Below are positions 46,217 to 54,911 of a DNA stretch of 64,000 nucleotides, one piece after another. The stretch comes from Mycolicibacter algericus DSM 45454 (lineage in GTDB: Bacteria > Actinomycetota > Actinomycetes > Mycobacteriales > Mycobacteriaceae): positions 124,001 to 188,000 of the forward strand of contig NZ_MVHC01000001.1 in NCBI RefSeq assembly GCF_002086455.1, given 5' to 3'. The translations under genes were made by a program, and so were the position numbers. A model generated the notes under the pieces. It did no database searches. It had not been told where the DNA came from and saw only the letters and a list, made by a program, of their open reading frames with translations. Position 1 is the first letter of the stretch. Every line of letters begins with the position of its first letter.

Positions 46217-49200
46217 TCACCGGTCAGCCTGACGCACGGACCCACTGTAGCCATCCGGGTCGGCACCGGTGAGCAGTGCGGCCAGCTCGGCGGCATCGGG
46301 CAGCTCATCGGGGACGACGGTGGTCCCGGTGCGCACGTAGTGGAAGGCGGCCCGCACCCGCGATTCCGGGCAGTCGGTCAGCGCGGCCCAGGCCAGCCGG
46401 TAGACGGCGAGCTGGACGGCGGCGTGACGGCGCGCCTCGGGGCCGTCGGGGACCGCACCGGTCTTCCAGTCCACCACGGTGACGCCGCCGTCCGGCTCGG
46501 CGAACACCGCGTCGATGCGGCCCCGCACCACGGTCTGCCCGAAGGTCATCTCGAAGGGCACCTCGACGGCGGCGGGTGAGCGGGCCGCCCACGGCGAATC
46601 CAGGAACGCCGCCTGCAGGTCCGCCAGCTCTTCGGCGTCGGCCCGGGCGGTGTCGGCGTCGGCCGCACCGGGCAGGTCGTCGAGCTCGAAGAGCCGCTCG
46701 GCACCGTAGAACCGCTGTACCCAATCGTGAAATGCGGTGCCCAGCAACGCATGCGGGTCCGGGCGTGCGGGAAGCCGGCGGGTCAGCCGCTGGGCTGCGC
46801 CGATGGGGTCGCGGCTCAACTCGACCAGACCGCTCACCGAGACCTGGCTGGGCAGCGTCCGGGCCGGTTGCGCAGCCACGCGGGCCCGCTCGGCCAGCAG
46901 CGCATCGACGTCGGCAGACCACGAGCCGGCCCGCGATCCGTTCACGGGCTCAGCGTCCGGCGCCGGGTCGGCTCTGAGCGCCGCGCTGACCAGCGCCGCG
47001 CCACGTTCGACGTCGCTCCGCCGGCCGGCCAACGGATCGACCGGCCAGTTCCCTTCGTTGACGTTGTCGCCCAGCGGGTTTCGCTCGCCGCCGGCCGGCG
47101 CGTCCGCCCACTGCTCAATCGACCCGCAAGGCGTCCCGGCGGCCGCCGAATCGTCGATCACCGCCTTGAGTTCGGTCAGGAACTCCGACGGGCCGCGCGG
47201 CTTGGTCTCACCGGCGCCCCAGTGGTGACCGGAGACCAGCAGGGTGTCCTCGGCGCGGGTGACCGCGACGTAGAGCAGCCGACGCTCTTCGTCGACACGG
47301 CGCTGATCCAGCCGGCGCAGATGCTCGGAGATGGTGTCGGACAGCTGCTTTCGATTCGTGACCGCGCCCGTGTCGAGCACCGGAACGCCGTGATCGCCGG
47401 GCCCATGCGGCGGTCCCAGCTTCGGCTCTCCTCCGTCGAGCCTCGCTGAACCGCGGTGTTGATGCGGCGGTCCCAGCTTCACCTCTCCTCCGTCGAGCCT
47501 CGCTGAACCGCCGGGCTCGGCGCGGTCGCCGCGCAGCAGCGGCGGCAGTTCGGCGGCATCCGAGAGCCAGCTGCGGCGCGACGCGGTCGACGGAAACACC
47601 CGCGCCACCAGGTGCGGCACCGCCACCACCTGCCATTCCAGTCCCTTCGCGGCGTGCACCGTCAGGATCTGGACCCGGTCGGCGGCCACCGCGGGTGCGG
47701 CCGGCGCCAACCCGTTCTCCACCACGGCGGCCGCATCCAGGTAGGCCAGCAGGCCCGGCAGCGATGCCTGACCCACGCGTCCTTCCACGTAGCCGGCCAC
47801 CACGTCGGCGAACGCATCGAGCTGTTCGGTGCCCGACACTCCGGTCACCGGCTGCGCGGCGAGCACCTCGCAATCCAGGCCCATCACCCGGCGCACTTCG
47901 GCGACCAGGTCGGGCAGCGGATGGCACAGGTGGCCGCGCAGCACGGTCAGCTCCTCGGCCAGCGCGGTGACGCGCCGGTATCCGATGGCCGAATAGCGCT
48001 CCGCCGGGCCCGGGTCGGCGAGAGCATCAGCCAGGCACGCGGTGTCGGAATCGGGCCCGGCCTGCGCGGCGATCTCGGCGGCCGAGAACGGCCCGCTCAC
48101 CTGATCGGTGCGGGCCAGCTCGACCGCCCGCCGCCACAGTGCGGCCAGGTCGGCGGCACCGAACCGCCACCGCGCACCGGTCAGCACCCGCATCGCCGCG
48201 GCGCCGGCGGTCGGCTCGGACACCAGCCGCAGCATCGCCACCAGGTCGGCGACCTCCGGCACCGACAGCAGCCCGGCCAGCCCGACCACCTCGACCGGGA
48301 TGCCGCAGGCCCGGATCGCCTCGGCGAACGGCGCGGCGTCGGCGTTCCGCCGTAGCAGCACCGCGGCGGTGGGGGGAGCGACGCCGTCGGCCGCTGCTTG
48401 CCGGTAGCGCTGTTGCAGCGCCTCGGCCACCCACCGGTGTTCGGCGGCCACGTCGGCCAGCAGCGCCAGCCGCACCCCGCCCGGGGGCGCGTCCGGCCGC
48501 GGCCGCAACGTGTGCACGGTGACGGAACGCCGCCGGGCCTCCGCGGAGATCTCATTGGCGACGTGCAGCACCTCCGGCGGGTTGCGCCAGCTGGTCCGCA
48601 GTTCCAACGTCGGGGCGGGGGTGCCGTCGGAGAGCGGGAAGTCGGTGGCGAATCGGGGCAGGTTGGTCGCCGAGGCGCCGCGCCAACCGTAGATCGACTG
48701 AATCGGGTCGCCCACCGCCGTCAGGGCCAGCCCGTCATCGACGCCGCCGCCGAACAGTGATGACAGCGCGATGCGCTGGGCGTGGCCGGTGTCCTGATAT
48801 TCGTCGAGCAACACCACCCGGTAGGTGGCGCGCAGCCGCGCGCCGACGGACTCGCCGGCCCGCGCCAGCCTGGCGGCGGTGGCCATCTGCGCACCGAAGT
48901 CCATCACCCGCTCCGCCCGCATCCGCTGGTGCAGTGCGTCGATCAGCGGTACCAGCGAGGCGCGTTCGGTCTGGGTGTCCAGCATCTTGAGCAGCGACTG
49001 GTTGGGGTCGGCGCGCTGACGCGGTCCGGGCGGCAGGGTGTGGACCAGCCGCTCCAACTCCAGGTGGGTGTCGCGCAGCGCATCGGTGTCCACCAGGTGT
49101 TCGGCCAACTGCCCGGCCAGGCGCAACACCATCGCGGTGATCGCGGCCGGGTCCCGGTCGGTGCGCAGCTCGCCCGGGTAGCCACTGACCACGTCGAACG

Positions 49201-49648
49201 CGAGCTGCCACAGCCCGGTCTCGGTGAGCAGCCGGGTATCGGGTTCGATCCCGAGCAGCAGCCCGTGCTCGCGCAGCAGCGCACCGGCGAACGCGTGGTA
49301 GGTGCTCACCGTCGGCGTTGCCGAACCACCGGCCGATCCGGCGAAGCCCGGCTCGGGGATCAACAAGCCGGCGCCGGCCAGCCGGGCCAGCCGGGAACGG
49401 ACGCGGCGCAGTAGTTGGCCGGCGGCCTTGCGGGTGAACGTCAACCCCAGCACCTGGCCCGGATCGGCGTAGCCGTTGGCGACCAGCCACACCACCCGGG
49501 CGGCCATCGTCTCGGTCTTGCCGGCGCCGGCCCCGGCGATGACCACCAGCGGACCCGGCGGTGCGGCGATGACCGCCGCCTGCTCCTCGGTGGGCTGGTG
49601 CAACCCGAGCGCTGCTGCCAGCTCGGCGGGGTCGTAGCGGGCCTTCAT
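46217..49648 (-). CDS. adnB: AdnB helicase-nuclease subunit
   Basis: Large subunit of the AdnAB motor that resects double-strand breaks. The N-terminal UvrD-like helicase has Walker A AGAGAGKTE at 38-46, motif II LLDEYQDTG and motif [23 protein letters not shown]; the RecB-family nuclease carries GRIDAVFAEPDGGVTVVDWK at 1043-1062 with the DWK catalytic triad end. The 1143-residue length is about 40 more than M. tuberculosis AdnB, explained by a 38-residue insert near residues 711-748 formed by two copies of a dispersed DNA repeat. ATG 49648 overlaps the adnA stop. Confidence 0.93.
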   Translation of the reverse strand: MKARYDPAELAAALGLHQPTEEQAAVIAAPPGPLVVIAGAGAGKTETMAARVVWLVANGYADPGQVLGLTFTRKAAGQLLRRVRSRLARLAGAGLLIPEPGFAGSAGGSATPTVSTYHAFAGALLREHGLLLGIEPDTRLLTETGLWQLAFDVVSGYPGELRTDRDPAAITAMVLRLAGQLAEHLVDTDALRDTHLELERLVHTLPPGPRQRADPNQSLLKMLDTQTERASLVPLIDALHQRMRAERVMDFGAQMATAARLARAGESVGARLRATYRVVLLDEYQDTGHAQRIALSSLFGGGVDDGLALTAVGDPIQSIYGWRGASATNLPRFATDFPLSDGTPAPTLELRTSWRNPPEVLHVANEISAEARRRSVTVHTLRPRPDAPPGGVRLALLADVAAEHRWVAEALQQRYRQAAADGVAPPTAAVLLRRNADAAPFAEAIRACGIPVEVVGLAGLLSVPEVADLVAMLRLVSEPTAGAAAMRVLTGARWRFGAADLAALWRRAVELARTDQVSGPFSAAEIAAQAGPDSDTACLADALADPGPAERYSAIGYRRVTALAEELTVLRGHLCHPLPDLVAEVRRVMGLDCEVLAAQPVTGVSGTEQLDAFADVVAGYVEGRVGQASLPGLLAYLDAAAVVENGLAPAAPAVAADRVQILTVHAAKGLEWQVVAVPHLVARVFPSTASRRSWLSDAAELPPLLRGDRAEPGGSARLDGGEVKLGPPHQHRGSARLDGGEPKLGPPHGPGDHGVPVLDTGAVTNRKQLSDTISEHLRRLDQRRVDEERRLLYVAVTRAEDTLLVSGHHWGAGETKPRGPSEFLTELKAVIDDSAAAGTPCGSIEQWADAPAGGERNPLGDNVNEGNWPVDPLAGRRSDVERGAALVSAALRADPAPDAEPVNGSRAGSWSADVDALLAERARVAAQPARTLPSQVSVSGLVELSRDPIGAAQRLTRRLPARPDPHALLGTAFHDWVQRFYGAERLFELDDLPGAADADTARADAEELADLQAAFLDSPWAARSPAAVEVPFEMTFGQTVVRGRIDAVFAEPDGGVTVVDWKTGAVPDGPEARRHAAVQLAVYRLAWAALTDCPESRVRAAFHYVRTGTTVVPDELPDAAELAALLTGADPDGYSGSVRQADR
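47404..47517. repeat. Two tandem copies of a 57-bp dispersed repeat inside adnB
   Basis: 47404-47460 and 47461-47517 are near-identical (differences at a handful of positions), each containing CGGCGGTCCCAGCTTC and GTCGAGCCTCGCTGAACC. The unit is 57 bases, so each adds exactly 19 codons (GSARLDGGEVKLGPPH on the adnB strand). The ends of a unit are roughly inverted (GGCGGT and ACCGCC). A third copy lies near moeZ at 54856. Confidence 0.9.
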
Positions 49649-52600
49649 GCGCCACTCCCGCCGGTGTGGGCCGGGCAGATCGGCCGGATCGGGCAGTGCC
49701 GGCAACCGTCGTTGACCCGGGCGGTGAACTGCGGACCGGCGGTCGCCGCGGCCGCCGCAGCGATGCGCTCCCGCCAGTCGCGACCGGACTCGGGGGTGAG
49801 CGGGTCCTGCTCACGCTCGGTGGCGCCGCCGGCCGCGGTCTTGGCCGGGTAGACCAGCCGCGCGCCACCGGGCTGCTCGTCGGGCCCGACGAGGCCGGCT
49901 TCCACTGCCAGCTGGTAGACGGCCAGCTGTGCGTGCTGTTGCGCGTCGTCCTTGCTGACCGGCGTCTTGGCGGTTTTGACGTCGACGACCACCAGCCGTC
50001 CGGCCGCATCACGTTCGATCCGGTCGATCCGGCCGCGCAACCGCACCCCCTCGCCGGCGTCGATCACGCCGTCGAAGGCTATCTCGGTGCCGACCTCGGT
50101 GAGTTCGTCGCGGGTCTGCGCCCGCCAGGCAAGGAAAGTCTCGATCATGGCGCGGTGCCGGTCCTGCTCATTGGCCGAGTGCCACGGCGATTCGAACGGC
50201 AGTTGCCGCCAGGCCCGGTCCAACTCGGCCAGCAGCTCTTCTCGGCTCACAGCGGACTCGGCGACCAGGGCGTGCATCAGCGACCCGATTGTCGAGCGCA
50301 GGTCACGGCCGTCGGTTCCACCGTGCCGTTCGGCCAGCCAGCGCAGCGGGCAGTCCAGCAGGCTCTGCAGCGCCGACGGCGACAGCGTGACGACCTGCCC
50401 ACCCTCGGTACGCCACAGCGGTTCCTCGGTGCTCACCGGCGCCGTCCCGTGCCAGTCGGCCGGGTCGGCACCCGGTACCCCGGCACGTACCAGCCGCGCC
50501 AATTGCGTTGCGGCATCGGCACGTTCGGAGTCAGTGACAACGCCGTCGGGAGCGCAGACCGCCGCCCGAAGCCGCCCGACCACCCCGGCCGCCGACAGCA
50601 CCGGCGGGGCCGCGACCGGCGGTGCCGGTGCCGGCACGCCGTCGGGGGTGGCGCAGGCCGCGAGTTCGGCGTGAAACTCCGAGGGGAGCTGTTCCTCGGT
50701 CGCGCCGCCGTCCCCCTCACCGTCGACGGCGGTGATCATCAACCGATGCCGTGCCCGGCCCATCGCCGCCACCAGCAGCCGCCGCTCCTCGGCGAGCAGC
50801 GGCGCCCGGGCCGAGACCTCGTCACCGAGACCGTGCAGGCTGTCCAGTAGGCGCTGGGTCCCCAGCACGCCACCGCGCGGAACGGTGTTGGGCCACAGCC
50901 CTTCCTGGACACCGGCGATAACCACCAGATCCCACTCGCGCCCGAGTGCGGCATGCGCGCTCAGCACCTCGACCGCCTCGACGCCCGCCGCGGCCTCGGT
51001 GCGGGGCATCACCAGCTGCATGGCGGTGACATGCTCGATGAGGCCGGCCAGGGTGGCGCCGGCCGTGCGTGCGACATAGTGCTCGGTCAGATCGAACAGC
51101 GCGGTCACCGCGTCCAGATCCCGGCCTGCTTGGGCGCCGGCCGGTCCGCCGCGCTGTGTGGCCGACAGCCAACGTTGTTGCAGCCCGGACCGATTCCAGG
51201 CCTGCCACAGCGTGTGGTGCGGATCCCGGCCGTCCGCGTGGCTGCGCGCCGCGGCCTGCAACACCGCGCGCACCCTGCGCAGTGCGCGGGCGTGGGCGAC
51301 CGGCAGCTGGCCGGCCTCACCGCGCAGCACCGCCACCAACCGGTCACCGGGATCGGATTCCGGGTCGGCCGCGGCGCCGCGGCGCAGCACCCGCTGCAGC
51401 TGCCGCAACGAGATCGGGTCCACGCGCCCGATCGGGCCGGTGAGCAGGGCCAGCGCGCGGGGACCGTCCACACCCTCGGCCGCGCATTGCAGCACCGTCA
51501 GCAGCGCTGCCACCGCGGGCTGCTGGGCCAGCAGACCGCCGGCGATGGGAAGGGCCACCGGAACACCGGCGGCGGTCAGCGTGCGAGGCAGTCGGGCCGC
51601 CGCGCGCGGCACCGACCGGACGATCACCGCCATCTGGGACCAGGGCACGCCGTCGACCAGGTGGGCGCGCCGCAGCGTGTCGGCGATCAGAGCGGCCTCG
51701 GCATGGCCCGAGACCGCGGTGCGCACAGTGACCGACCCGGCGTCGGGACCCACGGCCTCGAGGCGCCGGGTGGCGCTGCGGCCGGGCAGTCGCGCGGCGA
51801 TGGTGTTGACGGCGCGGATCACCGCCGGGGCGCATCGGTGTGATGCCGTCAAGTGCACGGTGGGTGCGCCACCGGGCGTTGGGTCGTCGGAGAGCAGCGC
51901 GGCCGGTTCGGCGCCGCGGAACCCGAACACCGCCTGGTCGGGGTCGCCGGCGATCACGGTGCGCTGCACCCCGGCAGCGAGTACCCGCACCAGCCGGGCG
52001 GCCTGCGGGTCGAGTAGCTGGGCGTCGTCGACCAGCAGCAGCCGCAACCGGCTGCGTTCCTCGACCAGCAGGCCGGGGTCGGCGGCGAAGGCCTCCAGGG
52101 CGGCCCCCACCAATTCCGCGGCGCCCAGCGCCGGTGTGGTGGCCTGCGGTGCCGCGGTGCCCACCGCGGCACGAAGCAGCATCACCTGTTCGTACTGTCG
52201 GGCGAACCGGCCCGCGGCCGTCCACTCCGGGCGCCGGTACCGCTTGCCCAGCCGGACCAGCTCGGCCGGGTCGACGCCGCGTTCGGCGCAGCGTGCCATC
52301 AGATCCCGCAGTTCGGTGGCGAAGCCGTCGGTGCCCAGCGCCGCGTGCAACGACGACGGCCAGGCGCGGGCGCCGTCGCCGGCAAGCAGTTCCCGGATGA
52401 CGCTGTCCTGCTCGGCCCCGGTGACCAGCCGCGGTGGGGCGGCCTCGGCCCGTCGCGCGGCGCGCTGCAGCACCGCGAACGCGTAGCCGTGCACGGTGCG
52501 CACCAGTGGCTCCCTGATCGCCCGGGTGGCCGCCGGGCCGCCCGCGGCCAGCAGCGTCGCAGTCAGTGCACCCCGGGCCGCCGCCGGAAGCCGTCCCGAT

Positions 52601-52779
52601 CCAGTCAACAACAACAGCGAATCCGCATCGGCGCCGGCGGCGACATGAGCCGCAGCCACCTCGAGCAGCAGGCTGGTCTTCCCGGTCCCCGGGCCGCCCC
52701 GCACCTGCAGCACTCCCCGCCGCAGCGGATCCAACGCCGCGGCGACCTCGCCGGCATACGGCTCCCAGTGCTGCGTCAT
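49645..52779 (-). CDS. adnA: AdnA helicase-nuclease subunit
   Basis: Partner of AdnB, 1044 residues. Helicase domain: Walker A GGPGTGKTS at 28-36, motif II-like LLLVDDAQLLDP near 250 (DDAQ instead of DExx). The C-terminal RecB-like nuclease has GRIDRIERDAAGRLVVVDVK near 940 and is framed by the four cysteines of a 4Fe-4S cluster: one in LLDCPLRWL and three in GCRHCPIRPIC at about 1026, 1029 and 1035. Overlaps adnB and is divergent from the lipase gene across 57 bases. Confidence 0.93.
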   Translation of the reverse strand: MTQHWEPYAGEVAAALDPLRRGVLQVRGGPGTGKTSLLLEVAAAHVAAGADADSLLLLTGSGRLPAAARGALTATLLAAGGPAATRAIREPLVRTVHGYAFAVLQRAARRAEAAPPRLVTGAEQDSVIRELLAGDGARAWPSSLHAALGTDGFATELRDLMARCAERGVDPAELVRLGKRYRRPEWTAAGRFARQYEQVMLLRAAVGTAAPQATTPALGAAELVGAALEAFAADPGLLVEERSRLRLLLVDDAQLLDPQAARLVRVLAAGVQRTVIAGDPDQAVFGFRGAEPAALLSDDPTPGGAPTVHLTASHRCAPAVIRAVNTIAARLPGRSATRRLEAVGPDAGSVTVRTAVSGHAEAALIADTLRRAHLVDGVPWSQMAVIVRSVPRAAARLPRTLTAAGVPVALPIAGGLLAQQPAVAALLTVLQCAAEGVDGPRALALLTGPIGRVDPISLRQLQRVLRRGAAADPESDPGDRLVAVLRGEAGQLPVAHARALRRVRAVLQAAARSHADGRDPHHTLWQAWNRSGLQQRWLSATQRGGPAGAQAGRDLDAVTALFDLTEHYVARTAGATLAGLIEHVTAMQLVMPRTEAAAGVEAVEVLSAHAALGREWDLVVIAGVQEGLWPNTVPRGGVLGTQRLLDSLHGLGDEVSARAPLLAEERRLLVAAMGRARHRLMITAVDGEGDGGATEEQLPSEFHAELAACATPDGVPAPAPPVAAPPVLSAAGVVGRLRAAVCAPDGVVTDSERADAATQLARLVRAGVPGADPADWHGTAPVSTEEPLWRTEGGQVVTLSPSALQSLLDCPLRWLAERHGGTDGRDLRSTIGSLMHALVAESAVSREELLAELDRAWRQLPFESPWHSANEQDRHRAMIETFLAWRAQTRDELTEVGTEIAFDGVIDAGEGVRLRGRIDRIERDAAGRLVVVDVKTAKTPVSKDDAQQHAQLAVYQLAVEAGLVGPDEQPGGARLVYPAKTAAGGATEREQDPLTPESGRDWRERIAAAAAATAGPQFTARVNDGCRHCPIRPICPAHTGGSGA

Positions 52780-52836
52780 GACGCCATGACACCACTACCC
52801 TCTGACAATCCCGGTGAGGGCTGGCACCATCGACGG

Positions 52837-53625
52837 GTGAATTCCGATCATCGGCTGCACGTGCACCGCTATGGTCCGGCCGGCCCGATACAGCTGTTGG
52901 CCGTGCACGGCTTGACCGGCCATGGGGCCCGCTGGCGACACGTCGCCGGGCAACTGCCTGAAACCACTGTCGCCGCACCGGATCTCATCGGCCACGGGCA
53001 CTCGTCGTGGGCGGCCCCGTGGACTATCGACGCCAACGTGGCGGCGCTGATCGGGTTGCTCGAGGGCGGCGCCGGCGGCCCCGTCGTGGTCGTCGGGCAT
53101 TCCTTCGGCGGAGCGATAGCGCTGCATCTGGCCGCGGCGCGCCCCGACCTCGTCCATTCGGTGGTGCTGCTCGACCCGGCGATCGGCCTGGACGGCCACT
53201 GGATGGCCGAGATCGCCGCGGCGATGCTGGCGTCCCCGGACTATCCCGACGCCGCCGAGGCCCGCGCCGAGAAGGCCAACGGGGGGTGGTCGGACGTGGA
53301 TCCGGCGCTGCTCGACGCCGAACTCGCCGAGCACCTGGTGGCACTGCCCGGCGGGCGGTTCGGCTGGCGGATCAGCGTACCGGCGATGATGTCGTACTGG
53401 AGCGAGCTGGCCCGCCCCCTCGTGCTGCCCCGATCGACGCCGACGACGCTGCTGCGCGCCACCCGCACCTCACCACCGTATGTGGACGCGCGCCTCATCG
53501 AGGCCCTGCAGACGCGGCTCTGCACGAAATTCCAACTCGTGGACCTTGATTGCAACCACATGGTGGATCAGGCCCGGCCCGCCGAGGTGGCAGCGGTCAT
53601 CCACGACCGGTTGGCCCGGAACTAG
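52837..53625 (+). CDS. lipV: Alpha/beta hydrolase (LipV-like)
   Basis: Serine hydrolase of 262 residues. The oxyanion stretch is LAVHGLTGHGARWRHVAGQL near residue 20, the nucleophile elbow GHSFGG near 87-92, and the late histidine LDCNHMVDQA near 240. M. tuberculosis LipV (Rv3203) occupies the same site between adnA and the alkyltransferase-like gene. No signal peptide. GTG 52837 is the best start; the open frame upstream of it is antisense to adnA. The next gene follows ten bases after its stop. Confidence 0.8.
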   Translation: MNSDHRLHVHRYGPAGPIQLLAVHGLTGHGARWRHVAGQLPETTVAAPDLIGHGHSSWAAPWTIDANVAALIGLLEGGAGGPVVVVGHSFGGAIALHLAAARPDLVHSVVLLDPAIGLDGHWMAEIAAAMLASPDYPDAAEARAEKANGGWSDVDPALLDAELAEHLVALPGGRFGWRISVPAMMSYWSELARPLVLPRSTPTTLLRATRTSPPYVDARLIEALQTRLCTKFQLVDLDCNHMVDQARPAEVAAVIHDRLARN

Positions 53626-53635
53626 GAGTTCCCCG

Positions 53636-53932
53636 GTGGCGACCGTGACCGACGAGCAGGTTGAGCGGGTGCGCGCGCTGATCCTCGGCATCCCGGCCGG
53701 CCGGGTCGCCACCTACGGCGACATCGCCTCCGCAGCAGGGCTTTCCAGCCCTCGCATCGTCGGCTGGATCCTGCGGGTCGACGGCGCCGACCTGCCGTGG
53801 CATCGGGTGATCAGGGCGTCCGGGCGGCCGGCGACCCAGCTGCGCACCGAACAACTCGCACGGCTTCGCGCCGAAGGGGTGACCGCCGTCGACGGACGAG
53901 TGGATCTGCGCGCCGCACGTCACCGATTCTGA
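53636..53932 (+). CDS. Alkyltransferase-like DNA-binding protein (ATL, Rv3204-like)
   Basis: Protein of 98 residues with only the DNA-binding domain of O6-methylguanine methyltransferases. The winged-helix segment GRVATYGDIASAAGLSSPRIVG is intact, with the arginine finger in PRIVG. The active-site PCHR is PWHRVI here (near residue 59): the acceptor cysteine is tryptophan, the definition of ATL proteins, which bind alkylated guanine and recruit nucleotide excision repair. GTG 53636 follows AGGAG eight bases upstream. Confidence 0.9.
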   Translation: MATVTDEQVERVRALILGIPAGRVATYGDIASAAGLSSPRIVGWILRVDGADLPWHRVIRASGRPATQLRTEQLARLRAEGVTAVDGRVDLRAARHRF

Positions 53933-53946
53933 CGGCGCCTGCGGGG

Positions 53947-54801
53947 TCAGAGCGCCAAGCGCACCAGTGCCGCAGTGCGGGCCAGCCCCGGGAACGCCTC
54001 GGCCGTCGAGCGCGGGTGCAGCGCATGTACGGCGAGTCGGAACATCAACGCGCGCAACAGCATCTGCGGCCACTCAGGCAGTGAATCCCAGCGTTCGATC
54101 AGCCCGTCATCGGCGTCACCCCACGACAGGGCGTCTACCACCACCACTCCGGCGGCCCAGGACGGCGGCCGCCAGTACGGCGTGATGTCGGTGATGCCGG
54201 GCGCCGCGGCACCGGAGAACAGCACCGTGCCGTACAGGTCGCCGTGCACCAACTGACTGGACCCCTTGGTGGGCTTGCGCAGCGTGGCGAGCTGATTGAT
54301 CAGGTCGATGGACCGCTGCCCGTCCACCGAACCCGGAGCCAACCGGGCGCCGGCCTGCAGTGAGGCGAACGGCTTCTCCTCCCACGCGGCCCGATCGGCG
54401 GCGATGAACACATCGACGTCGGCCCACGGCGCCACCGGCGCCTGGGTCAGGAAGCGCGGCCGCTCCAACTTGGCGGTGGCCTCGTGCAACCGAACCGCCG
54501 CCGAGACCACTTCGTCGTGACGGGGCTCGGGACTGCCCGCCACGAAGGTGTCGGCCCGCCACCCCGACACCACATAGCGTCCGTCGGTCGAGCGCACCGG
54601 CCGGGCCAGTCGGATGCCGTCGGCGAACAGCGTTTCGCGCACCTTTGCCGACCAGGCGGCCCTGGCATGGTCGGCGACCATCGACACCACCACTTCCCCG
54701 CACTTCCAGCCGTCCTCCCACCCGGCACCCAGCGGGGTGGGCTCCATGCTGCGGAGGCCGAAAGTCGCCAGCACGTGCTCGGGCGGCGGCTCGACAGTCA
54801 C
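53947..54801 (-). CDS. TIGR02569-family kinase-fold protein (Rv3205c-like)
   Basis: Actinobacterial conserved protein of 284 residues. The block VHGDLYGTVLFSG near residue 190 followed by GITDITPYWRPPSWAAGVVVVDALSWGDAD resembles the HGD catalytic loop and the DxD end of APH-type kinases, but the first loops are divergent. Function unknown. Starts with GTG 54801; the 108 bases between this gene and moeZ upstream contain a dispersed repeat copy. Confidence 0.78.
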   Translation of the reverse strand: MTVEPPPEHVLATFGLRSMEPTPLGAGWEDGWKCGEVVVSMVADHARAAWSAKVRETLFADGIRLARPVRSTDGRYVVSGWRADTFVAGSPEPRHDEVVSAAVRLHEATAKLERPRFLTQAPVAPWADVDVFIAADRAAWEEKPFASLQAGARLAPGSVDGQRSIDLINQLATLRKPTKGSSQLVHGDLYGTVLFSGAAAPGITDITPYWRPPSWAAGVVVVDALSWGDADDGLIERWDSLPEWPQMLLRALMFRLAVHALHPRSTAEAFPGLARTAALVRLAL

Positions 54802-54855
54802 GCGACAACTCTATGCTGTCAGCGTCAGGGCGTCGGGGAGCCTCGCCGCTGTGTC

Positions 54856-54911
54856 CATGCGGCGGTCCCAGCTTCACCTCTCCTGCGTCGAGCCTCGCTG
54901 AACCGCCGGTC
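54856..54911. repeat. Third copy of the dispersed repeat, next to moeZ
   Basis: This 56-base stretch is almost identical to the two units in adnB, differing at only a few positions (for example TCCTGCGTCG for TCCTCCGTCG). It lies in the intergenic space between the Rv3205c-like gene and moeZ and reaches the first bases of the moeZ stop codon. Confidence 0.9.

Noticed and set aside
47404..47517. Start of a CRISPR-like or minisatellite array
   Set aside because: Only two adjacent units, no spacers, and a third copy occurs alone far away; it is a dispersed repeat.
50822..52978. Long open frames on several strands across adnA
   Set aside because: High GC gives long spurious frames; they lack motifs and are out of phase with the AdnA domains.
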